8,312 nt of DNA from Bdellovibrionales bacterium (GTDB lineage Bacteria; Bdellovibrionota; Bdellovibrionia; Bdellovibrionales; UBA1609). The stretch lies in assembly GCA_028279085.1 (NCBI GenBank), contig JANQSX010000188.1, positions 1 to 8,312 of the forward strand. The letters are read 5' to 3'. This document shows positions 1-6,585 of the stretch, one piece after another; the stretch's first letter is position 1; each line of letters opens with the position of its first letter. Made by a program: the position numbers and the translations under genes. A model generated the notes under the pieces. That model did not search any database. It was given only the letters and a program-made list of their open reading frames with translations, and was not told the DNA's origin.

Positions 1-93
1 AATATTCTCCCCTTCATCTTGATCCACTGAATAATCAATAGCCGCTCCAGTCACAAAATGTATAGATAATAAAGCCACTGCGAGTAATCTCAT
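1..93 (-). CDS. N-terminal fragment of an exported protein (signal peptide), cut by the window edge
   Basis: The first 31 codons of a minus-strand gene are present and the frame runs open off the left edge. The start is an ATG at 91-93, preceded by AAGGAGA at 99-105 with a 5-nt gap, which is a strong ribosome binding site and fixes the start. The peptide begins MRLLAVALLSIHFVTGA, which looks like a short Sec signal peptide: one Arg, then a hydrophobic stretch of about 12 residues, then a small-residue cleavage region near residues 16-18. The following residues (IDYSVDQDEGENI) are polar and acidic and would be the start of the mature protein. Too little is present to name a family. Periplasmic, outer-membrane or secreted location is inferred. 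The upstream spacer has a consensus -10 box (226-231). Confidence 0.75.
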   Translation of the reverse strand, partial: MRLLAVALLSIHFVTGAAIDYSVDQDEGENI

Positions 94-177
94 CTTTATC
101 TCCTTATTGTAGAGTTGTTAATTTATAAAATGCACATCCCTCTAATCTACATTACTCTTAAAGCACATATAAAATTT

Positions 178-207
178 TTTACTCTATGCGGTGTAAATTT
201 TACTCTA
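178..207. repeat. Two direct copies of TTTACTCTA, 21 bp apart
   Basis: Identical 9-mers TTTACTCTA lie at 178-186 and 199-207, two helical turns apart; a weaker relative (ATTACTCTT) is at 151-159. The same 9-mer recurs at 2651-2659 in the next large intergenic region, TTTACTCTG sits at 2769-2777, and one further copy is inside gspC (3147-3155). Relative to the minus-strand gene at the left edge the motif reads TAGAGTAAA. The rest of the 94-350 spacer is plain AT-rich sequence; I see no convincing terminator hairpin for enolase, only a short direct repeat (AACTATTAA) near 292 and 336. A protein-binding site is an inference. Confidence 0.4.
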
Positions 208-225
208 TAACAAATGAAATTCTTT

Positions 226-231
226 ATTATA
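226..231 (-). promoter_or_regulatory. Candidate -10 box for the exported-protein gene at the left edge
   Basis: Read on the minus strand this is TATAAT, a perfect sigma-70-type -10 hexamer, about 130 bp upstream of the ATG at 93. No good -35 is seen 16-18 bp further upstream (the hexamer at 17 bp is GTTAAG). Transcription from here would give a leader of roughly 125 nt containing both TAGAGTAAA motifs (178-207). In such AT-rich DNA a chance TATAAT is quite possible. Confidence 0.3.
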
Positions 232-350
232 CAAGCACAAAGACTAATCTTAACTATGTTTTACTTAATATAAAATATAAAGACTGCTTATAACTATTAA
301 GAGTTTTTAAGATAAGAAGATGAACAATGACTCAAAACTATTAATCAGTT

Positions 351-1616
351 TCAAAGAAAAGAAAAAACTTTTTTACCGGCAAATTCTGACTTCTTTAATC
401 TTTCTTCTATTCGCAGAAGACGATTGTACTTTACTATTCTTTCTCCTCTACAAACAGAACCCGTTTTTATCTGCTCCGATCCCCAAGCTATAGCTAAATC
501 AACTATGCTGGTATCTTCTGTTTCCCCGCTACGATGAGAAACACAAGATTGATACCCTGAATTATGTGCCAATTGAATAGCTTCATAAGTTTCCGTCAAT
601 GTTCCTATTTGATTAATCTTAGCTAGAAGACAATTAGCCACTTTTTTATTAATGCCTTCCTGCAGACGCTTTTTGTCCGTAACAAATAAATCGTCTCCTA
701 TCAATTGAGTGTTTTGCCCTAATTCTTTTGTAAGATGAATCCACCCTTCCCAATCTTCTTCCGCCAAACCATCTTCAATACTAATCAGTGGATATTTAGC
801 TCTCCAATTTTTATAAATAGCAACTAAATCTTCCGCCTTTATAGCCGTGTTTTCCCAATGGTATTTTCCTTGTCGGTAAAACTCAGAGGCTGCCACATCC
901 AAAGCCAAAGCCATTTGACTTTCATAAGAGTATCCTGCCTTTTCAATAGCTTGCAAAAGCAACTTAAGGGCGGATTCATTATCGGAAAGCTGTGGAGCAA
1001 ATCCTCCTTCATCTCCTACCGCTGTACTTAGATTCTTTTCCTTTAGTAACTGTTTTAAACAATGGAAAACCTCTGAGGCGGCTCTTAAGGCTTCTTTAAA
1101 AGAATCAAAGCCATAAGGAACAATCATAAATTCCTGAACACTCAATCCATTACTAGCGTGAACTCCTCCATTCAAAATATTAACTAAAGGTACAGGCAAA
1201 ACATATTGCTCTCTTTGTGTATATTCAAATAACTCCCGCTTCCGGCTGATTGCCAGAGTTTTGGCATAAGCTAAAGAAACCGCTAAAATCGTATTAGCCC
1301 CTAAATGAGATTTATTTGAAGTGCCGTCTTCTTCTTTTAAAAAATGATCTAACTCAGATTGATTCTCTATAGGAATGTTTTTTAATTTATTGGACAGCCC
1401 CTCTATATGAGAGATTGCTTTTAACAAACCTTTTCCATGAAAGCGATTCGGATCTGTGTCTCGCAACTCCAATGCTTCATGGGCACCAGTAGAAGCTCCG
1501 GAAGGTACAGCGGCCCGCGCCTTAAATCTATTATCCAAAATAAGATCCACTTCCAAAGCCGGCACTCCCCGACTATCCAAAATCTCCCTGCCCTGAATAT
1601 CAGAAATAAGCGCCAT
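351..1616 (-). CDS. eno: Enolase (phosphopyruvate hydratase)
   Basis: Converts 2-phosphoglycerate to phosphoenolpyruvate in the cytosol, in glycolysis and gluconeogenesis. I place the start at the ATG at 1614-1616, giving 421 residues that begin MALISDIQGREILDSRG, the usual enolase N-terminus; a GTG at 1626-1628 would add four residues. The upstream signal is weak (GTGAAG, about 6 nt away). Visible landmarks: SGAST loop with Ser42, GGVH His153, QEF Glu162, GDEGG Glu203, the three Mg ligands Asp240 (ALD), Glu281 (SIEDG) and Asp308 (GDD), catalytic Lys333 (AKINQIGTLTE), SHRSGETED at 360-368 and Lys384 (QIKTG). All catalytic and metal residues are kept, and the length is close to the usual ~430. 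Oddity: Ala332 precedes the catalytic Lys where Ile, Leu or Val is normal. The protein is divergent overall. The gene follows an unrecognised gene on the same strand after 122 bp, which holds a small hairpin. Confidence 0.97.
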   Translation of the reverse strand: MALISDIQGREILDSRGVPALEVDLILDNRFKARAAVPSGASTGAHEALELRDTDPNRFHGKGLLKAISHIEGLSNKLKNIPIENQSELDHFLKEEDGTSNKSHLGANTILAVSLAYAKTLAISRKRELFEYTQREQYVLPVPLVNILNGGVHASNGLSVQEFMIVPYGFDSFKEALRAASEVFHCLKQLLKEKNLSTAVGDEGGFAPQLSDNESALKLLLQAIEKAGYSYESQMALALDVAASEFYRQGKYHWENTAIKAEDLVAIYKNWRAKYPLISIEDGLAEEDWEGWIHLTKELGQNTQLIGDDLFVTDKKRLQEGINKKVANCLLAKINQIGTLTETYEAIQLAHNSGYQSCVSHRSGETEDTSIVDLAIAWGSEQIKTGSVCRGERIVKYNRLLRIEERLKKSEFAGKKVFSFL

Positions 1617-1650
1617 TATATACTTCACTTTTCAATTAAAGTTATTATCC

Positions 1651-1664
1651 GGTAACTCCTTACC
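1651..1664 (-). promoter_or_regulatory. Short hairpin with AAGGAG at its loop in the enolase leader
   Basis: The minus strand reads GGTAAGGAGTTACC: a perfect 5-bp stem (GGTAA/TTACC) closing a GGAG loop, 34 nt upstream of the enolase ATG. AAGGAG would be a perfect Shine-Dalgarno sequence, but no in-frame start follows it at a usable distance. Sites of the RNA-binding regulator CsrA/RsmA typically present ANGGA with GGA in a hairpin loop, and CsrA is known to affect glycolytic genes in other bacteria, so this could be such a site. That reading is inference; the stem is short and the transcript start is unknown. Confidence 0.3.
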
Positions 1665-1738
1665 CTAAATAAGTTGTTTTTTCCGGTTTGTCACTCTGAA
1701 CATTTACAAGAAGGACGATTTTCAATTTCTTATTAACA

Positions 1739-2446
1739 TTAATGAAAAACAGTATCTAGTGCACTGGAAAAAAATATTTTTTTCCATTTTTTTCCAAGCT
1801 GATTTCGTTTAAGAATGGGCCAGAACCAAGCCAATTGAGGATCCATTTCAATCAAACCCTCCAGAGTAGGAGCGTCACTCTTTCTCTTTACAACCTCACA
1901 AGAGGAAGGAGAAATAAGAATACAACGACTAATATTATATTCCTTTACTATGCTCTGAAGAGACTGATCTCCCCCTTTTTCTGAAAAATGCAATAATGAA
2001 AACTGAGAAGTATTTCCTGTTTTCTTTTGATACACTCTTAAATAATCCTGGAATTCCACTCCACAAAAGATATTTATAACCATCTTTTCAAATGTACGCA
2101 CCTTTGCGGAAACAAGCAGAGCCTGGGAATTGCCTACTAGAAAATCAGGCACTCCAATTAATCTAACCATACGATTATATAGACCCACACCCATTAGAAA
2201 AGACATCAAACGCAACTGCTCAGGAGATTTAGGTGTTTCTCCTTTATGTACTAAACCAAACATCCAATCCGGGGGTGAAATTTTATATTTTTTTAGCACC
2301 TCTCTAGCTTTGATGATACAAGTCATAACATCCGGAATGCGAGAACAATGTATAAAAATATCATTTGACTGCATTGCAAAATTATTAAAAAGAGCCGCTG
2401 TTTTATACGCTGCAACTTTTGTTTTTTTCTCTACCTGTTTCTTCAT
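1739..2446 (-). CDS. Unrecognised 235-residue protein; possible degenerate malonyltransferase (FabD)-like fold
   Basis: I do not recognise this protein with confidence. It starts at ATG 2444-2446 with GGATGG a few bases upstream and ends in TAA. The N-terminus is Lys-rich (MKKQVEKKTK) with no signal peptide and no clear membrane segment, so it is probably cytosolic. Residues 76-122 (EQLRLMSFLMGVGLYNRMVRL, then IGVPDFLVGNSQALL) resemble the stretch of acyl-carrier-protein S-malonyltransferases that leads to the nucleophile motif GHSLGE. Here the motif reads GNSQA (Ser107): the His before the Ser and the Gly after it are lost. The N-terminal FPGQGSQ motif of that family is absent and no counterpart of the catalytic His is evident. 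If the relationship holds, this is a shortened, probably inactive or repurposed relative. The C-terminus is basic and aromatic (WFWPILKRNQLGKKWKKIFF). It lies upstream of enolase on the same strand and may share a transcript. Confidence 0.7.
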   Translation of the reverse strand: MKKQVEKKTKVAAYKTAALFNNFAMQSNDIFIHCSRIPDVMTCIIKAREVLKKYKISPPDWMFGLVHKGETPKSPEQLRLMSFLMGVGLYNRMVRLIGVPDFLVGNSQALLVSAKVRTFEKMVINIFCGVEFQDYLRVYQKKTGNTSQFSLLHFSEKGGDQSLQSIVKEYNISRCILISPSSCEVVKRKSDAPTLEGLIEMDPQLAWFWPILKRNQLGKKWKKIFFSSALDTVFH

Positions 2447-2654
2447 GCTCCATCCATTTAAGTTAATAATCTGTGAAAAAGGCTTTTTTATAGTCTTTTC
2501 AAATTCACAAAAACTCTTATTTTTATCAAAATTCCATTTTTAAAAAATTGAAAAGAGGATTTAATAACCCACATCATCATTTTAAAAGTCTAATTCTTCT
2601 CTCAATCAATGACTATTAAGAAAGTATTAAAAACGCAATAAAAAATTTATTTTA

Positions 2655-2675
2655 CTCTAATTGATACAGTTAGAG
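2655..2675. promoter_or_regulatory. Inverted repeat CTCTAA-N9-TTAGAG, candidate operator
   Basis: Perfect 6-bp arms at 2655-2660 and 2670-2675 are separated by 9 bp, giving 15 bp between arm starts (about 1.5 helical turns). The left arm is part of the TTTACTCTA motif found twice in the 94-350 spacer. The position, about 120 bp upstream of gspC and 210 bp upstream of the divergent gene, suits a regulator site. The repeat could also be chance in AT-rich DNA. Confidence 0.35.
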
Positions 2676-2695
2676 AGTACATTTTTTATACACCT

Positions 2696-2710
2696 GTGAA
2701 AACATTTCAC
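2696..2710. promoter_or_regulatory. Inverted repeat GTGAAA-ACA-TTTCAC, candidate operator
   Basis: A perfect 6-bp inverted repeat with a 3-bp centre (GTGAAAACATTTCAC), about 80 bp upstream of gspC and about 45 bp upstream of its candidate -35. No T-run follows, so it is not a terminator in either direction. The symmetry and size resemble a site for a dimeric helix-turn-helix regulator, but no specific family is recognised. Confidence 0.35.
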
Positions 2711-2754
2711 GCTAATAGAACAAATTAACAATACCGGCTTCTGTTTAATGGTCC

Positions 2755-2782
2755 TTGATTCTGTAAGTTTTACTCTGATAAA
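2755..2782 (+). promoter_or_regulatory. Candidate promoter for gspC
   Basis: TTGATT (2755-2760) and GATAAA (2777-2782) are separated by 16 bp and each match four of six positions of the sigma-70 consensus. Transcription would start near 2789-2790, immediately before the gspC ATG at 2792. That would make the message leaderless, or give an 18-nt leader for the next Met codon at 2807. It fits with the lack of a Shine-Dalgarno sequence before 2792. TTTACTCTG lies in the spacer at 2769-2777, partly overlapping the -10. Confidence 0.3.
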
Positions 2783-2791
2783 CTGTTTTTA

Positions 2792-3754
2792 ATGAAAAAG
2801 ACGGCTATGAAATACCTTAAGTTTTATCAGGGAAAAATACTAAAATTCATCTCTGACAAAAGATATTGGTTCCTCATCTTGATTGTTGCCTGGTGCTGTG
2901 CAGATCTTATGATAATTAGCCTGCAACCCTTGTTTTTATCTAACGCAATGCCGAAATACCCTGTATTTAATCAGCAAAAAAAAACATCTTTTGATTTAGA
3001 GTATATGCCTATATGGGATTTTAAAATTTTTCATAATGCAGATATTCCACCTTCTCTTTCTTCACAACCGGGTATACAAAATAAACACCCTGTAAAATCC
3101 AATTTACCAATCAAATTAAACGGAACAATCGTTTTTAAAAACCCTATTTACTCTATTGCGAGTGTTACAGTAAAAAATGTATCCGAATCCTATCGCATAC
3201 AAGAAGAAATAGATGACAACCCTAATGACAATATAAGCCCGTTAGCCCGCATCACGGAAATCACTGCTGACCGAGTCTATTTTGTCAATTTAAAAAATAA
3301 TATGCTAGAATATATAGAGAAAATACCTACTGACTTTGATTTCTTTAAACCGGTAAATCCTGACAGTTCAACAAAAACAAAACAAAACAGTTTTGCATTT
3401 CAAATGAATCGACATAAATTAAATAAGTATGTAGCAAATTTGCCGAAAATTCTGCAGGATGCTAAGGTCGTGCCCCATTGGGAAAATGGGGAGATGATTG
3501 GTTTTCGATTTGATTATATCAAACCAGGTAGCGAGTACGAGAAGATACTTCGTTTTCAAAAAGGAGATATATTTATATCTGTTAATGGAGTAAGTCCTAA
3601 AACCGTACCGGAGGCTATTAAATTATTTCATGAAATAAGAAGTGATTCAAAGTTTGATGTTGTCATCAAAAGGGGAGGAAAAAACCTTGATTTTTCATGG
3701 ACAATCGATGATGATGATTTTACAGAACCTCCTCCCGCAAGTCGTTTTTATTAA
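2792..3754 (+). CDS. gspC: Type II secretion system protein GspC-like (HR and PDZ domains)
   Basis: GspC sits in the inner membrane and links the inner-membrane platform to the GspD secretin across the periplasm; its C-terminal domain may help recognise exported substrates. Residues 1-25 are basic and cytoplasmic, residues 26-49 form one membrane segment (WFLILIVAWCCADLMIISL), and residues 50-103 are a polar linker. Residues 104-178 match the HR (homology region) beta-domain: LNGTIVFKNPIYSIASV, a YRIQEEI turn, and ITEITADRVYFVN. Residues about 228-304 form a PDZ domain, with KPGSEYEKILRFQKGDIFIS, VNGVSPKTVPEA and a final beta-strand before an acidic, Pro-rich end. The 320-residue length suits a PDZ-type GspC. 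The start is uncertain: no ribosome binding site precedes ATG 2792, and Met6 (2807) is an alternative. gspD follows after 54 bp in the same frame, supporting co-transcription and the assignment. Confidence 0.85.
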   Translation: MKKTAMKYLKFYQGKILKFISDKRYWFLILIVAWCCADLMIISLQPLFLSNAMPKYPVFNQQKKTSFDLEYMPIWDFKIFHNADIPPSLSSQPGIQNKHPVKSNLPIKLNGTIVFKNPIYSIASVTVKNVSESYRIQEEIDDNPNDNISPLARITEITADRVYFVNLKNNMLEYIEKIPTDFDFFKPVNPDSSTKTKQNSFAFQMNRHKLNKYVANLPKILQDAKVVPHWENGEMIGFRFDYIKPGSEYEKILRFQKGDIFISVNGVSPKTVPEAIKLFHEIRSDSKFDVVIKRGGKNLDFSWTIDDDDFTEPPPASRFY

Positions 3755-3805
3755 ATGAATAAAAACAAAGAGGTTCTACAAGCAAAACAGCAAGGATGCT
3801 CATAA
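3755..3805 (+). other. Possible 16-codon leader ORF between gspC and gspD
   Basis: An ATG immediately follows the gspC TAA and opens a 16-residue reading frame (MNKNKEVLQAKQQGCS) that ends in TAA three bases before the gspD ATG. It has no ribosome binding site of its own and could be translated only by reinitiation after gspC. AAGGA (3792-3796), inside this ORF, is the likely ribosome binding site of gspD with a 12-nt gap, slightly long. It could couple gspC and gspD translation, or simply be a chance open stretch. Confidence 0.2.
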
Positions 3806-3808
3806 ATC

Positions 3809-6472
3809 ATGCAAACGCTTTTTTTCATAATTTTACTTCTTTTCACAACAAAATCCTATTGCTTACAATTCGTGGATGAAAATCATGTTCCTGATAATAC
3901 CTACAAGCTTATCGGAAAAAAAACAGGTGTTGAAATTTCAAAGGCCAATCCTGAAGATATTACTCCTGAGAATTACCCCACATTAGTGGAAAAAATTAAC
4001 CATCAAAATGTTGCATTAAAAGATATCTTAGATTCTATCAGTAAAGCTTTAAATATTAATATAATTATGGCGGCAGGAGTGGATGTCAGTAAAAAGATTA
4101 GTATTGTTTCTCATTCTCCAATTACTGTAGCAGAAGTCTATCAAGCTTTTTTATCCGCTTTGGCTCTTCATGATATGACTATGATCCGAAGTGGTTCCTT
4201 TTTTAAGGTGATTAATAGACAAAAAGCAGTCAAATCTAATGTAAAGGTTTATACAGGAAACCAAAAAGTCAATGTGGATCAATTTCTTACAAGAGTTATG
4301 AAGCTAAAATATATTGATGCTCAATCTTTGGAAACAAAAATGAAACCTTTTATTGCTTCAAGTGCGGAATCACCTGCCAATGTGTTATTTTATGCTCCTA
4401 CAAATACAGTAGTGATCTCAGACTACAGCCTAAATGTGGAAAAGCTCAGAAAAATTATTGAAAGTTTAGATGTACCTACTACGGAAGATATTATTTTTAA
4501 GGTCTTTCCTGTAGAATTTGCGCAAGCATCAAATCTGGTAAAAATTCTTGATAAGCTACGATCAGGAATAATGCGCGATAAACAAAAAAAACGATATAGA
4601 CCTAATTATAAATATGGTGGTGGATCTAGGTCTAATACACAATCCAAATCAAGTGACACAGATACAGGACAAGAAGTAAATATTATTGCCATTGCCGATT
4701 ATGAAAGAACAAATTCCATTATTGTGACCGGTAACGAAAGCGGTATAAATAAAATCGAAGAATTGATAAAACAATTAGATACCAAGAAAAAAACAGGTGG
4801 TGGAATTCATGTCTATAAAGTAAAACACAGTACGGCGACAGAGCTGGCAAACACTATAAATGCTGTTATTGGTAATGCAACACGATCTTCTTCCAGTTCC
4901 GGCACAAAAACAACACAAGCTAATATTCCGCAAGTTAAAGCTGCCGGTAACGTTTATCAAACCGCAAAAAGTACAGGCACAGCACAATCCTTTAAAGATA
5001 TACGAATTATACCTGAAGAAAACACAAACAGTCTTATTGTTGTATCTAATGATATAAATTATGTAACGATTAAAGCTTTATTAGACAAAGTGGATATTTC
5101 CCGAAATCAGGTGTTTGTAAAAGCTATTATTATGGAGATTAATGCAGAAAGAGCTAATGACTGGAAAATAGCCAACTACTATTTACCACAGGATGCAGGA
5201 GGTGTATCACGCATTGGATACGGGCTTAGCAGTTTAGGAGAAATGGCTGCTGAAAAAGAAGGAGCCACTTTGCTTTTTCCTTTATCTTTGTTTTTAGATA
5301 TTCCAGGGATAGGTACAGAAAAAGGAAACTCCGTTAAGGGTGTAACTAATATGAAGAACTTATTTCAGTTAACTAAACCTGGTGCTAACCTCCCGGATAT
5401 AATAAATCTACCCACTCTATCTTCTTTTGTAACATTTTTACAAAAAACGGTGGGAGCTAATGTTCTCTCCACACCTCAAGTGATAGCACTGGATCATAAA
5501 GAAGCCAAAGTGTCTATTATAGATGAAATTCCACAAGTTGCTGAGAGTGTTACTCCTACTGTTGGTTTATCCAACATTAATCAGGTTACCTCCACTAAAT
5601 CTATTAAAGTGGAAACGGAACTGAAGTTCACTCCTCATATTAATCCTAGCGTAAATTCTATCCGAATGGAGATCACACAAAAAGTTGATAACGTCATTAA
5701 ATCAACCAATGTTCCTTCAGCCCTTCAAAGTACAAATCTTGCTGTAAGAAAACGAGAAATCACTACCTCCATTACCTTAAAAGACAGAGAGACTGCTGTA
5801 TTAGGAGGTCTAGTAAAAGAATCCAATAGTAAAACCAATGCAAAAATTCCATTGTTAGGGGATCTTCCACTTATTGGCTGGTTATTTAAAAATTCCAAAA
5901 TAGATAGAAAAAAATCCAATTTAATCGTATTTATTACACCTCATATTATCCATTCAGCAGAAGAACATAAAGACATTTTAAGCAGTAAACTGGAAGAGAG
6001 AATGAAATTTATTCGTAATTTTACAGGTAATGAAGATCCTTATAAAGAGCTTACTCAGGAAATGCTTAGCAGTAGCGGTTTATCAGATGAACAATTTAAT
6101 GAAGAACAAAGTTCCACTTATCTTGAAAACACAAGGCCCGAAGATACACAATATGGAGAACAAAATCAGGAATCAGAAGTTTCAGAATCAACTGAAGAAA
6201 GCCAAGATAACTATTATAATGATGACACAACTTCTACGGAGACAGATGATGATATAGAGGAGGGTACTAGCGAAAGTAGTACAGAGGAGGAAGATAGTGG
6301 TATGGACAGTACTAGTGAAAGTAATACAGAGGAAGAGATAAAACCTTTGGAAGAAGAAGATCCTATAACAGAGGAATCAGCAGAAATAATGCCTCTCAAA
6401 GAAGACACCACAACAGAGGAACTGGAATATACTGAAGATCCTATCATTGACAGTACACAACCTGCTTTATGA
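3809..6472 (+). CDS. gspD: Type II secretion system secretin GspD with a long acidic C-terminal tail
   Basis: GspD forms the multimeric outer-membrane channel through which folded proteins leave the periplasm. Residues 1-18 are a Sec signal peptide (MQTLFFIILLLFTTKSYC); an in-frame TAA at 3803 rules out a longer start. Domains in order: N0 at about 58-138, N1 at 144-224, N2 at 227-325 interrupted by a basic, Gly/Ser-rich loop (252-290), N3 at 332-430 with a Ser/Thr-rich loop (357-395), and the secretin pore domain at about 434-714. The pore domain shows GANVLSTPQVIALDHKEA and the typical closing motif KIPLLGDLPLIGWLFKNSK, then IVFITPHII. After a short S-domain-like stretch (715-764) comes a tail, residues 765-887, with 45 Asp/Glu and only 3 Lys/Arg, rich in Ser and Thr. 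At 887 residues it is longer than the usual 650-800; the tail explains the excess. Pairing with gspC favours GspD over PilQ or a type III secretin. Confidence 0.95.
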   Translation: MQTLFFIILLLFTTKSYCLQFVDENHVPDNTYKLIGKKTGVEISKANPEDITPENYPTLVEKINHQNVALKDILDSISKALNINIIMAAGVDVSKKISIVSHSPITVAEVYQAFLSALALHDMTMIRSGSFFKVINRQKAVKSNVKVYTGNQKVNVDQFLTRVMKLKYIDAQSLETKMKPFIASSAESPANVLFYAPTNTVVISDYSLNVEKLRKIIESLDVPTTEDIIFKVFPVEFAQASNLVKILDKLRSGIMRDKQKKRYRPNYKYGGGSRSNTQSKSSDTDTGQEVNIIAIADYERTNSIIVTGNESGINKIEELIKQLDTKKKTGGGIHVYKVKHSTATELANTINAVIGNATRSSSSSGTKTTQANIPQVKAAGNVYQTAKSTGTAQSFKDIRIIPEENTNSLIVVSNDINYVTIKALLDKVDISRNQVFVKAIIMEINAERANDWKIANYYLPQDAGGVSRIGYGLSSLGEMAAEKEGATLLFPLSLFLDIPGIGTEKGNSVKGVTNMKNLFQLTKPGANLPDIINLPTLSSFVTFLQKTVGANVLSTPQVIALDHKEAKVSIIDEIPQVAESVTPTVGLSNINQVTSTKSIKVETELKFTPHINPSVNSIRMEITQKVDNVIKSTNVPSALQSTNLAVRKREITTSITLKDRETAVLGGLVKESNSKTNAKIPLLGDLPLIGWLFKNSKIDRKKSNLIVFITPHIIHSAEEHKDILSSKLEERMKFIRNFTGNEDPYKELTQEMLSSSGLSDEQFNEEQSSTYLENTRPEDTQYGEQNQESEVSESTEESQDNYYNDDTTSTETDDDIEEGTSESSTEEEDSGMDSTSESNTEEEIKPLEEEDPITEESAEIMPLKEDTTTEELEYTEDPIIDSTQPAL
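6265..6336 (+). repeat. Tandem duplication inside the GspD acidic tail
   Basis: Two 27-bp copies, at 6265-6291 and 6310-6336, begin TACTAG(C/T)GAAAGTA and match at 24 of 27 positions; their starts are 45 bp (15 codons) apart, so the frame is kept. They encode TSESSTEEE and TSESNTEEE. Beyond 27 bp the units diverge. This suggests the tail grew by in-frame slippage or duplication. Confidence 0.7.
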
Positions 6473-6585
6473 ATCTTAATTAACGATTATCAATTTCAAA
6501 TAAGTCGGCTCCTAATTTAATAATTTGCATAACATTAAAAAGTTTGCTTACATAAACAAAAGCACTTTTAAAAAGGAGTATCATT

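Larger units (their letters stand above)
2447..2791. other. Divergent intergenic region (345 bp) between the 235-residue protein gene and gspC
   Basis: This region must hold the promoters of both divergent genes. It is AT-rich and carries no gene that I would support. Visible elements are an inverted repeat built on the CTCTAA motif (2655-2675), a second inverted repeat (2696-2710), a candidate gspC promoter (2755-2782), and on the minus strand a TATAAA hexamer near 2487 that could serve the left-hand gene but lacks a good -35. Confidence 0.6.

Noticed and set aside
302..339. AGTTTT...AAAACT inverted repeat downstream of enolase as a terminator
   Set aside because: The arms are only 6 bp of A/T-rich sequence with a 26-nt loop and no T-run, too weak to call.
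320..493. Plus-strand ORF of 57 codons starting with ATG after a purine-rich stretch, antisense to the 3' end of enolase
   Set aside because: Two thirds of it overlaps enolase on the other strand, the ribosome binding site is poor, and the composition looks like antisense noise.
1437..1655. Plus-strand ORF of 72 codons
   Set aside because: Antisense shadow of the enolase N-terminus with no ribosome binding site and no recognisable protein.
2130..2543. Plus-strand ORF of 137 codons running into the intergenic region
   Set aside because: Mostly antisense to the 235-residue gene; the peptide has no domain character and the minus-strand frame has the better start and protein-like sequence.
6214..6447. 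Minus-strand Ser/Val-rich ORF of 77 codons
   Set aside because: It is the complement of the GspD acidic tail; the low-complexity serines simply mirror the Glu/Ser/Thr codons.
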